Under the pieces are notes generated by a model. That model worked only from the letters and a program-made list of their open reading frames with translations, was not told the DNA's origin and did no database searches. A DNA stretch of 64,000 nucleotides from Cryobacterium sp. MP_M3. Lineage in GTDB: Bacteria; Actinomycetota; Actinomycetes; Actinomycetales; Microbacteriaceae. Position numbers and translations under genes: made by a program. The stretch covers positions 186,001-250,000 of the forward strand of contig NZ_JADOVI010000004.1 of NCBI RefSeq assembly GCF_015752155.1. The letters run 5' to 3'. Of this stretch, positions 24,608 to 35,801 are shown piece by piece (the first letter of the stretch is position 1; every line of letters starts with the position of its first letter).

Positions 24608-25897
24608 TCAGTAGTCGTACGCGATGGAGCAGGTCTGCTGGTTCGCGGTCTGGCCGCGCAGCCCGGCGATCGTTTCCGGCGCGGCGGGCGCCGGCGTCGC
24701 GGCCGGATCGGTGGCGGCCGGGTCGGGCGTCTCGGCCGGTGCCGGCGTTTCGGCGGGAGCCGGCGCGGCCGGATCGGCCTGGGTGCTGTTGCCGAGGGAG
24801 TTCTCGTCGAGCGTGAACGGCTGGTCGGCCTGAATTTTGGCGAACAGGGCAGTGGCGAGCTCTTCCGAGGGCACCAGCTTCGCGGTGTTCTCGGGGTCCT
24901 CCGCCGACGGGTACTGCACGAAGACGAGCTTGTCCAGGTCGATGTCCTTGAGCGCGAGCGCCATGCTCACCATGGTCGGGATGTTCGCGAGCGAGGTGGA
25001 GAGCTTGAGGTTCGTTCCGGCCGCGTTGGCCAGGCCGGTGAGCTTCGACACGTCGGTGAGGGTCGAGTTGCTCTTCATCACGCGCATCAGCGAGGACATG
25101 TAGGCCTGCTGCGATGAGATTCGGGACAGGTCGCTGCCGTCGCCGACGCCGTGGCGGCTGCGAAGGTAGGACAGGGCCGTCTGGCCGGCGACGACGCTGG
25201 TGCCCGCGGGCAGGTTGAGGCCGGAGAGCGGGTCGTCGATGGCATCGTTGAGGCAGATCGGAACGCCGCCCACGGCATCCGCCATCGCCACGGTGCCCTG
25301 GAACGAGATCAGCCCGGCGTAGGGGATGTCCAGCCCGGTGAGTTCGGAGACCGTCGAGACGACGCAGCCGAGGCCGCCGCGGCCGTAGGACGCGTTGACG
25401 GCCTCGGCGTCGACGGCGGAGTTGACGTCACCGGTGTCGGGGTTGGTGCACTCGGGCTGGGCGATGACAAGGTCGCGCGGGATGCTGACGACGACGGCGC
25501 TCTTGTGGTCGGCAGAGACGTGCAGGAGGATGTTGACGTCGTTCAGGGTCGTGTCGCGTTCGCCATAGGACTCACCCTGGGCGGTGGAGTTGTCCACGCC
25601 GACCACCAGCACATTGAAGCCGCCGGCGAAGGAGGCCGCTTTGGCGGTCTTCGCGGGCTTCTTGCCGTTGGAGATGTCCACCGAGTTGGCGGCGACCTTG
25701 GTGGCGAACTGGTTCACGGCGATGGCGGCGACGGATGCCCCGCTCACCAGTGCGACAGCCAGCGTGATCGCGACCACCTTGAGCAGCGGCGCCCAGAACT
25801 CACGCCAGCGGGAATGGCGTTTGTGGCGCACGAGACCGGTCGCTTTGGCCTGGCGACGGGCGTCTCCACGCCCGGTCGGCTTCTGCTCCCGTGCCAT
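24608..25897 (-). CDS. LCP (LytR-CpsA-Psr) family protein
   Basis: A 429-residue membrane-anchored phosphotransferase that attaches glycopolymers to peptidoglycan. Order: basic cytoplasmic N-terminus (1-36), one helix (about 37-62, VVAITLAVALVSGASVAAIAV), the extracellular LCP domain (about 90-300) with NVLVVGVDN, ERDTTLNDVNILLHV, VVSIPRDL and LSYLRSRH, then a C-terminal tail of Pro/Ala/Glu/Thr repeats (PAPAETPAPAETPDPAATDPAA) ending in TCSIAYDY. The IPRDL and R-S-R-H segments supply the usual pyrophosphate-binding arginines. ATG 25897 has AGGGAG upstream. Confidence 0.93.
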   Translation of the reverse strand: MAREQKPTGRGDARRQAKATGLVRHKRHSRWREFWAPLLKVVAITLAVALVSGASVAAIAVNQFATKVAANSVDISNGKKPAKTAKAASFAGGFNVLVVGVDNSTAQGESYGERDTTLNDVNILLHVSADHKSAVVVSIPRDLVIAQPECTNPDTGDVNSAVDAEAVNASYGRGGLGCVVSTVSELTGLDIPYAGLISFQGTVAMADAVGGVPICLNDAIDDPLSGLNLPAGTSVVAGQTALSYLRSRHGVGDGSDLSRISSQQAYMSSLMRVMKSNSTLTDVSKLTGLANAAGTNLKLSTSLANIPTMVSMALALKDIDLDKLVFVQYPSAEDPENTAKLVPSEELATALFAKIQADQPFTLDENSLGNSTQADPAAPAPAETPAPAETPDPAATDPAATPAPAAPETIAGLRGQTANQQTCSIAYDY

Positions 25898-26029
25898 TGA
25901 TCTCCCTGCCGATGAATTTTGCGCTAATCAACCACCATATAGTCGGCACCCGTGTGCGCCCTGAAGATTCCTGTGGATGCCTCACAGACGGCGTCCCTCA
26001 CACCGCGGTCGACGTGCGAAACTGCCGGG

Positions 26030-26416
26030 ATGCGCATAAACGGAGTGCACCACATCGCCATCATCGCCAGCGACTACGAATTGTCGAAGGCGTTCTACCA
26101 GGACGTGCTCGGCGCCACCCTCGAGGCCGAGTACTTCCGGGCCGAACGGGATTCCTGGATGGGCAAGCTCGCCCTGAACGGGCATTACCTGATCGAGCTG
26201 TTCTCGTTCCCGGACACCCCGCCACGGCGGAGCGGCCCGGAGGCGCTCGGCCTGCGTCACCTGGCCTTCGAGGTCGACGACGTGCCGGCGACCCACGCCG
26301 AACTCCTGCGGAAGGGCGTCGATTGCGAGGAACTCAGGGTGGACCCGAACAACGGAAAGGCCATGTTCTTCTTCCGCGACCCCGACGGCCTCCCGCTGGA
26401 GATCTACCAGAGCTGA
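26030..26416 (+). CDS. VOC-fold (glyoxalase/bleomycin-resistance) protein, YaeR/GloA2-like
   Basis: A 128-residue single-domain VOC protein. Four candidate metal ligands are placed as in the family: His in GVHHIAII, Glu in LIELFSF, His in LRHLAFEV and Glu in LEIYQS. It resembles the SMU1112c/YaeR subfamily, whose substrate is unsettled. I use ATG 26030 because the fold begins at MRINGVHHI; an in-frame upstream ATG would add 26 unlike residues. It converges on the HAD gene with one base between the stops and no terminator. Confidence 0.87.
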   Translation: MRINGVHHIAIIASDYELSKAFYQDVLGATLEAEYFRAERDSWMGKLALNGHYLIELFSFPDTPPRRSGPEALGLRHLAFEVDDVPATHAELLRKGVDCEELRVDPNNGKAMFFFRDPDGLPLEIYQS

Positions 26417-26417
26417 T

Positions 26418-27125
26418 TCACGCCGGGAGCAGCTCGACGCCGACCCCGTCGTCCTGCACCAGGATCCGAAGCCGGTCCAGGCCCGGCACGACGAGATCAG
26501 CGACCAGGTCGGCCGCGGCGTGGGTTCCCTCGACGCCGATGGTGGCGCAGCCGGCGGCGCGGGCCGCCTCCAGGCCGGCCGGGGCGTCCTCCACGACGAG
26601 GCAGCGGGCCGGGTCGACGCCGAGGCGCGCGGCGGCGGCCAGGAACGGCTCGGGGAACGGCTTGCCCCGGCTCGTCTCCTCGATGGTGACGACCGTTGCG
26701 ACGGCGGGGACGCCGGCGGCGGTCAGGCGCACCAGGCAGAGCGCCCGGGTGGCGGAGGTGACGATCGCCCGCCGGTGCTCGGGGATGCTCGCGAGGAGTT
26801 CCCCCGCGCCGGGGAGGATCGCGATGTCGCCCGTGTCGGCCAGTTCGAACTCGGTCAGCCGCGAGACGGCCAGGTCGACCTGGTCGGCCGGGACCAGGGT
26901 GGCGAGCATCTGGCGGGCCGGCACCCCGTGGCGGGCGCCCGTGAACGACTCGCCGAGGCCGGCCTCGTCGGCCCAGCGCCGCCAGGACCGGTTGACGGCG
27001 TTGGTCGAGTCGACGAGGGTGCCGTCCATGTCGAACAGCACAGCCTCGAAGACCCTGCCGTGCAGGGTGTTCGAGGTGTCGGGAGACTGCCGAGCTGCGG
27101 TCACGTCGGTCGGGGCATTCGTCAT
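26418..27125 (-). CDS. HAD-superfamily sugar/polyol phosphatase
   Basis: A 235-residue subfamily-I HAD phosphatase. Motif I is FDMDGTLVDS, motif II VTSAT, motif III the Lys in SRGKPFPEP, motif IV LVVEDAPAGLEAARAAG. The cap is helical and the SxGKPxPEPFL segment is closest to glycerol-3-phosphatase or 2-deoxyglucose/mannitol phosphate phosphatases; the precise substrate is not readable. ATG 27125 follows AAAGGA; an upstream in-frame start would overlap the divergent ptrB promoter. Confidence 0.88.
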   Translation of the reverse strand: MTNAPTDVTAARQSPDTSNTLHGRVFEAVLFDMDGTLVDSTNAVNRSWRRWADEAGLGESFTGARHGVPARQMLATLVPADQVDLAVSRLTEFELADTGDIAILPGAGELLASIPEHRRAIVTSATRALCLVRLTAAGVPAVATVVTIEETSRGKPFPEPFLAAAARLGVDPARCLVVEDAPAGLEAARAAGCATIGVEGTHAAADLVADLVVPGLDRLRILVQDDGVGVELLPA

Positions 27126-27217
27126 GGGTGTCCTTTCCCGGGGCCGCGATTGTCGGCTCCGGTCACCCTCGATTCTCCCCCACCGTCGTACGAGGGCGCT
27201 CCCCGTACGCTTGACCA

Positions 27218-29374
27218 ATGACCATTCCTCCCCTTGCGGCGAAGAAGCCGACCCGGCGCGTGCACCACGACGACGTGTACATCGACGACTACGAGTGGCT
27301 GCGCGACAAGGACAACCCGGATGTCCTCGCTCACCTCGGCGCCGAGAACGACTACACGGATGCCCGCACGGCTCACCTCGAACCGCTGCGGGAGCAGCTC
27401 TTCGAGGAGTTCAAGGGCCGCACCCAGGAGACCGACCTCAGCGTGCCGGTGCGCGAGGGCCGGTGGTGGTACTACACCCGCACGGCCGAGGGTCAGGAGT
27501 ACGGCATCCACTGCCGGGCCCCCATCACCGGGCCGGACGACTGGGAGCCGCCGGTGATCGCCGCCGACGGCGACCCGGCCACGGCCGGGCTCCCGGGCGA
27601 GCAGCTGCTGCTCGACGACAACGAGGAGGCGGCCGGGCACGACTTCTACTCGCTCGGCAGCTTCGATGTCAGCGCCGACGGGAGCCGGCTGCTCTACGCC
27701 GTCGACACCGAGGGCGACGAGCGGTACACGATCCGGGTGCGCGACCTGGCCACCGGGCAGAACCTCCCCGACGAGATCGAGGACACCGCCGAAGGCGCCC
27801 TGTTCGATCCGAGTGGCCGCTACCTCTTCTACACCACGGTCGACGACGCCTGGCGGCCGGACACCGTCTGGCGGCACGAGGTGGGCGGGGCGGCATCCGT
27901 CGACAGCGAGGTGTTCCACGAGCCCGACGAACGGTTCTGGGTCGGCGTCGGCGTCACCCGCAGCCGCAAGTTCCTGCTGGTCGAGGCCGGGTCGAGCGTG
28001 ACGACCGAGACCCGGCTGCTCGCCGCGGACGACCCGACCGGCGAGTTCGCGGTGGTCTGGCCGCGCCGCGACGGCGTCGAATACGACGTGGAGCACGCCG
28101 TCGTCAACGGCGAAGACCGCCTGCTGATCGTGCACAACGACCACGCGGTCAACTTCGAGCTGGTCAGCGTGGCCGCGGTGGACCCCCAGGGCCCTCAGCG
28201 GATGCTGCTGCCCCACGACGACGCCGTGCGTCTGGAGGGCGTCGACGCGTTCCGCGACTTCGTCACCGCCGAATACCGCCGGGACGGGCTCACCCGGGTG
28301 GCCATCGCCCGCACCGGCACCGGCACGGACTCAGACTCCGGCCCAGACGGGCTCGACTTCGCCGAGCTCACCTTCGACGAACCGCTCTTCACGGTGGGCA
28401 CCGGCGCCAACCCGGAGTGGGATCAGCCCACGGTGCGGTTCGGCTACACCAGCTTCCTCACGCCGTCGAGCGTGTACGACCATGTCGTCGCCACCGGCGA
28501 GCGCCGCCTGCTCAAGCAGCAGCCGGTGCGCGGCCAATACGACCCGAACCTGTTCGAACAGCGCCGGGAATGGGCGGTGGCCGGTGACGGCACCCGGGTG
28601 CCGATCTCGCTGGTCTTCCGCCGCGACCTGGTGCGCCCCGGGGTGCCGGCGCCGACCGTGCTCTACGGCTATGGGTCGTACGAACACAGCATCGACCCCG
28701 GCTTCAGCATCCCGCGGCTGAGCCTGCTCGACCGCGGCATGGTCTTCGCGATCGCGCACGTGCGCGGCGGCGGCGAACTGGGCCGCCCCTGGTACGAACA
28801 GGGCAAGAAGCTGCACAAGCGCAACAGCTTCACGGACTTCATCGACTGCGCCCGGCACCTGGTCGACCTGGACCTGACCAGCCCCGACCGGCTCGTCGCC
28901 GACGGCGGCAGCGCCGGCGGGCTGCTGATGGGCGCGGTCGCGAACCTGGCGCCGGAGCTGTTCGCCGGCATCCACGCCGCCGTGCCGTTCGTCGACCCGC
29001 TCACCTCGATCCTCGACCCGTCGCTGCCGCTCACCGTGATCGAGTGGGACGAGTGGGGCGACCCGCTGCACGACCCCGAGGTGTACGCGTACATGAAGGG
29101 ATATTCCCCGCTCGAGAACGTGCGCGAGACGCAGTACCCGCGCATCCTCGCCGTGACCAGCCTGAACGACACCCGGGTGCTCTACGTCGAGCCCGCCAAG
29201 TGGGTGGCCCGGCTGCGCGAGGTCGGAGCGGATGCGCTGCTGAAAACCGAGATGTCGGCCGGCCACGGCGGGGTGTCCGGGCGCTACGCCGCCTGGCGCG
29301 AACGGGCCTTCGACTTCGCCTGGCTGATCGACGTGGCGGGCGCGCATCCGACCGGGGCCGCGCTGCCCGAGTAG
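27218..29374 (+). CDS. ptrB: Oligopeptidase B-type S9 serine peptidase
   Basis: A 718-residue S9A peptidase. The N-terminal beta-propeller begins at about residue 70 (WWYYTRT), and the alpha/beta-hydrolase domain carries the nucleophile in GGSAGGLLMG (Ser near 565), with the catalytic His in AGHGGVSGR (near 690). The sequence YGSYEHSIDPGFS near 485 matches oligopeptidase B, which cleaves short peptides after Arg or Lys in the cytoplasm. Divergent from the HAD gene over 92 bp, monocistronic by layout. Confidence 0.93.
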   Translation: MTIPPLAAKKPTRRVHHDDVYIDDYEWLRDKDNPDVLAHLGAENDYTDARTAHLEPLREQLFEEFKGRTQETDLSVPVREGRWWYYTRTAEGQEYGIHCRAPITGPDDWEPPVIAADGDPATAGLPGEQLLLDDNEEAAGHDFYSLGSFDVSADGSRLLYAVDTEGDERYTIRVRDLATGQNLPDEIEDTAEGALFDPSGRYLFYTTVDDAWRPDTVWRHEVGGAASVDSEVFHEPDERFWVGVGVTRSRKFLLVEAGSSVTTETRLLAADDPTGEFAVVWPRRDGVEYDVEHAVVNGEDRLLIVHNDHAVNFELVSVAAVDPQGPQRMLLPHDDAVRLEGVDAFRDFVTAEYRRDGLTRVAIARTGTGTDSDSGPDGLDFAELTFDEPLFTVGTGANPEWDQPTVRFGYTSFLTPSSVYDHVVATGERRLLKQQPVRGQYDPNLFEQRREWAVAGDGTRVPISLVFRRDLVRPGVPAPTVLYGYGSYEHSIDPGFSIPRLSLLDRGMVFAIAHVRGGGELGRPWYEQGKKLHKRNSFTDFIDCARHLVDLDLTSPDRLVADGGSAGGLLMGAVANLAPELFAGIHAAVPFVDPLTSILDPSLPLTVIEWDEWGDPLHDPEVYAYMKGYSPLENVRETQYPRILAVTSLNDTRVLYVEPAKWVARLREVGADALLKTEMSAGHGGVSGRYAAWRERAFDFAWLIDVAGAHPTGAALPE

Positions 29375-29522
29375 CGCGCACCGCACCACCGCCCCAGCGC
29401 CCTTCCGCCGGGATGGAGATTCTCGCGACTCGCCGTTGCCGCCGCCGCGCACCCCGGCGTGTTCGGATTTTCTCCGATCCGACGTGCCGCGGGGCCCGGG
29501 TCGCGCGTGAGAGCATGGAGCC

Positions 29523-32684
<3,162 letters not shown>

Positions 32685-32734
32685 GCCCCGGCGACGCCCT
32701 CAGGCGACCGCGGCGCGGGCGGCGTCGACGGGGC
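32685..32734. terminator. Two-way terminator hairpin between SNF2 and flavodoxin genes
   Basis: GCCCCGGCGACGCC (32685-32698) pairs with GGCGTCGACGGGGC (32721-32734) with one mismatch in 14. It begins directly after the SNF2 stop and ends one base before the convergent flavodoxin stop, filling the whole 51-bp gap. Confidence 0.7.
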
Positions 32735-32735
32735 G

Positions 32736-33263
32736 TCAGCCCGCGGCCAGCTCCTCGGCGATCCCGGCCGCCCACTCGTCGATCGCGGCCCAGTCGCGGA
32801 AGTCTCCCTCGGGCAGCAGCTCGCGCCCGGACGGGATGCGCCGCACCAGCCGGTCCCGGCGACCGAGCCCGTTCGGGTCGAGGGCGCCGAAGAACACCTG
32901 GCGCCCGCGGGGGCTGAGCGCCTCACCGAACTCCTCGAACTGCTTCGGTTCGGCTTCCTTGAGCTTGTCGCGCCCCTCGGCATCCTTCGGGTCGGTGCCG
33001 AGCGGTCCGCTGCTGAACAGCCAGACCGGCTTGCCGGCCAGCTCCGCCAGGTTTCCCCGTACGAATCCGGTAGCCTCCTTGCGCCACGACCCCATGTAGA
33101 CCGCACTGCCGAGCACGAAGGCGTCGTAGTCCGCCGGCTTGTCCACGGATGCGAGGGGCCGGGCGATCGCGTCGCAGCCCGCCTCGCGCAGCTTGCGGGC
33201 GATGCGCTCGGCAATTCCTTCGGTCGCACCGTACTTGCTCGAGAACCCCACGAGTACCGTCAT
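32736..33263 (-). CDS. Flavodoxin-domain protein (HemG/Flavodoxin_5-like)
   Basis: A 175-residue FMN-binding flavodoxin. The phosphate loop is FSSKYGATEGIAERIA (residues about 6-21); AFVLGSAVYMGSWRK (about 48) and WLFSSGPLG (about 82) line the isoalloxazine. It resembles the menaquinone-dependent protoporphyrinogen IX dehydrogenase group, but in actinobacteria such proteins are often general redox proteins, so I do not assign hemG. ATG 33263 with AGGAGG 9 nt upstream defines the start; the frame continues upstream without coding sense. Confidence 0.88.
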   Translation of the reverse strand: MTVLVGFSSKYGATEGIAERIARKLREAGCDAIARPLASVDKPADYDAFVLGSAVYMGSWRKEATGFVRGNLAELAGKPVWLFSSGPLGTDPKDAEGRDKLKEAEPKQFEEFGEALSPRGRQVFFGALDPNGLGRRDRLVRRIPSGRELLPEGDFRDWAAIDEWAAGIAEELAAG

Positions 33264-33536
33264 GATGAGCGCCTCCTGTTTGTGCTGCCTCGGTACGTCA
33301 ATCGTAACGACCGAGGGCCGGATCGGGCTGCGCCAACAGCGGGCTACCTGAGGGACCCGCCAGGCCCGAACACACAGGAGACAGCACCGGCGATCGCCGT
33401 CGCCACGGTGAAGGTCACCGAGCTCCCCGGAATTCATGCTGACGTCCCCCGGATTGGTCTCCGGCTCGTAGCGTTCGTTCCCCGTTTCGGCCGCAGCCCG
33501 CTGCTACGCTGAACAAACGTCAGTCCGGGAGCTCCA
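33264..33536. other. Divergent intergenic region between flavodoxin and first GGDEF-EAL gene
   Basis: 273 bases with no credible gene. A -10-like TACGCT at 33505-33510 lies 26 nt before the TTG start of the GGDEF-EAL gene. No clear -35, operator or riboswitch (including c-di-GMP classes) was recognised. Confidence 0.5.
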
Positions 33537-35801
33537 TTGCAGTCGAATAGTTTTGCGCGTCTTAGCGGTCCGGTACTGAGGTACTTCGGTCGGTCCGCCA
33601 TGTGGCTGGCGTGGGTCATGGGACTGCTCGTCGCCGCCTACACCGGCGCCCTGCTCCTATACGGACCTGGCTTCAACCCGCTCATCGATGGCGTCCTGTC
33701 GATGCTCACCCAGTCGGTCCTGCTGACCGTCTGCTGGCTGGCGGTCGCCCGCGCCGGGCGCGGCCAACGCGAGTTGCGGCTGACAGCGGTGGCGGTGACC
33801 GGCGTCGTCGCCGCGAACGTCTACGCCCTCAGTGCGGAGATGATTGGTGAGGAGCTGTCGTTCCCCTCCCCGACCAACCTCGGCTATCTGCTCTTCTACG
33901 CCCTGATGACAGTCGTGATCGGGATGCTCGTGCAACGCAGCGCGCGCGGCCTGGCCTGGGCGGTGCTCCTGGACAGCGCCGTCGGCGCCCTGGGCACGGC
34001 ATCGGTGCTCGCGGCGCTTCTAACGCCCTTCCTGGCGTCCCTCGGCGACGCCGCACCGGACGCGACGGGCAGCATCGCGGTTGCCTACCCGCTCTTCAGC
34101 CTCCTGCTGGCCCTGGCCGTCGGCGGAGTCGCCGCGTCGCAGAGTTCGGATGCCGACCGCCGCTGGATAATCCTCGTCTTCGGCCTGATGATCTTCGCCT
34201 CCACCGACATCGTGTTCGCGATCATCGGCGACCGGTACGTACTCGGCACCGCGCTGGACGCGGGCTGGCTGATCGGCCTGGCCCTCGTAGCGGTCTGGCT
34301 CGACGCGTCGACTCGCCCGGATGCCGTCCTCGGCCACGCGGCGCACAGCGCAGCCGCTCTCGCCCTGCCCGCGGTGTCGACCATTTCGGCGCTCGGCGTG
34401 CTGGTGCTGTCAAGCCAGGTGCCGGTCTCCCCCGTCGCGATCGGCCTGGCGGCGGCGACGCTGGGACTGGCCGCACTGCCACTCATCTCCCGGCAGATGG
34501 TGCTCCGGCGTCAGCTCCGCACGGACGACCTCACCGGCCTGCCCAACCGCCGGGCACTGTACGCCGCCGTAGCCGGGCGGCTCGCGGCCGACCGTGAGCA
34601 GCCGCGCGCGCTGATGATCCTTGATCTCGACCGGTTCAAGGAGGTCAACGACAGCCTCGGCCACGACGCCGGCGACCGGCTGCTGATCCAGGTCGGCTCC
34701 CGCCTGGCCCTGGAGCTGACACCGGGCGATTTCCTCGCCCGGCTGGGCGGCGACGAATTCGCGATCCTGCTCAACGACTCCGGTCAGGTCGAGGCGGAGG
34801 CCGCCGCGCTCCGGCTGCGCACCGCCCTGGCCGCGCCCTTCACGCTCGAAGGGATCTCCCTGCAGACCAGCGCGAGCATCGGCATCGCACTGTACCCCGA
34901 CCAGGGCGATAGCCTCACCGGCCTGCTTCGCAAGGCCGATATGGCCATGTACAAGGCGAAGTCCGGCCACAGCGGCCACCACGTCTACCGCAGCGCGGAC
35001 AACAACCACGGCGCCACCCGGCTCCGCACGCTGCACGAGCTGCGGATCGCGCTGACCGACGACCAGCTAGTGCTGCACTACCAGCCCAAGATCGAGCTTC
35101 GGACCGGCACGGTGAACGGGGTCGAAGCGCTCGTGCGATGGAACCATCCCACCCGGGGTCTGCTCTTCCCCGACCAGTTCCTGGCCATGGCCGAGGAGGC
35201 CGGCCTGATGCACACTCTCACCCAGGTGGTGATGCGGCAGGCCCTCGACCAGGCCGCCGTGTGGCTGGCCGCCGGCCGCTCCTTCACCGTCGCGGTGAAC
35301 CTCTCGGCCAGCTCCCTCGTCGATGCCGAATTGCCAGAGCGGGTCGCCGCCATGATCGAGAGCCGCGGCCTGCCCGCATCCGCCCTCACCCTGGAAATCA
35401 CCGAGGAGTTCCTGATGGCCGACCGGGACCGGGCCCGGGAGATCCTCACCCGGCTGCGTGCCAGCGGCATCCGGATCTCCGTCGACGATTTCGGCACCGG
35501 TTACAGCTCGCTCGCCTACCTGCGCGACCTGCCCATCGACGAGCTCAAGCTCGATCAGTCCTTCGTCTTCCCGATGGCGGACGATGCCAGGGCTGCCGCC
35601 CTCGTCGCATCCACCATCGACCTGGCCCACGGACTCGGCCTCCGCATGGTGGCCGAGGGAGTCGAGAACGGTGTGGCCTACGACGAGCTGGTGCGCTACG
35701 GCTGCGACTACGCCCAGGGCTACTTCATGTGCCGCCCCATCCCGGCCGCCGACCTGGACCAGTGGCTGGCCCGCCGCGAGATCCCGGCGACCACCGAATG
35801 A
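33537..35801 (+). CDS. Membrane GGDEF-EAL cyclic-di-GMP protein 1
   Basis: A 754-residue protein with an N-terminal membrane sensor of about nine helices (20-310) that includes the conserved FPSPTNLGYLLFY, then GGDEF (motif at 404-408, ARLGGDEFAILL) and EAL (EALVRWNHP near 529). EAL catalytic residues appear intact: NLSASSL, LEITEEFL, DDFGTGYSSL, LKLDQSF, EGVEN, QGYF. The inhibitory RxxD site before GGDEF reads TPGD and is absent. It may both make and degrade c-di-GMP. TTG 33537 follows CGGGAG; an ATG 21 codons later is the alternative, but the longer form matches the paralogue at 42454. Overlaps the next gene by ATGA. Confidence 0.92.
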   Translation: MQSNSFARLSGPVLRYFGRSAMWLAWVMGLLVAAYTGALLLYGPGFNPLIDGVLSMLTQSVLLTVCWLAVARAGRGQRELRLTAVAVTGVVAANVYALSAEMIGEELSFPSPTNLGYLLFYALMTVVIGMLVQRSARGLAWAVLLDSAVGALGTASVLAALLTPFLASLGDAAPDATGSIAVAYPLFSLLLALAVGGVAASQSSDADRRWIILVFGLMIFASTDIVFAIIGDRYVLGTALDAGWLIGLALVAVWLDASTRPDAVLGHAAHSAAALALPAVSTISALGVLVLSSQVPVSPVAIGLAAATLGLAALPLISRQMVLRRQLRTDDLTGLPNRRALYAAVAGRLAADREQPRALMILDLDRFKEVNDSLGHDAGDRLLIQVGSRLALELTPGDFLARLGGDEFAILLNDSGQVEAEAAALRLRTALAAPFTLEGISLQTSASIGIALYPDQGDSLTGLLRKADMAMYKAKSGHSGHHVYRSADNNHGATRLRTLHELRIALTDDQLVLHYQPKIELRTGTVNGVEALVRWNHPTRGLLFPDQFLAMAEEAGLMHTLTQVVMRQALDQAAVWLAAGRSFTVAVNLSASSLVDAELPERVAAMIESRGLPASALTLEITEEFLMADRDRAREILTRLRASGIRISVDDFGTGYSSLAYLRDLPIDELKLDQSFVFPMADDARAAALVASTIDLAHGLGLRMVAEGVENGVAYDELVRYGCDYAQGYFMCRPIPAADLDQWLARREIPATTE

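Noticed and set aside
35138..35797. Longer version of the second GGDEF-EAL protein
   Set aside because: The extension is the out-of-frame shadow of the first protein's EAL domain; ATG 35798 overlaps its stop by 4 bp.
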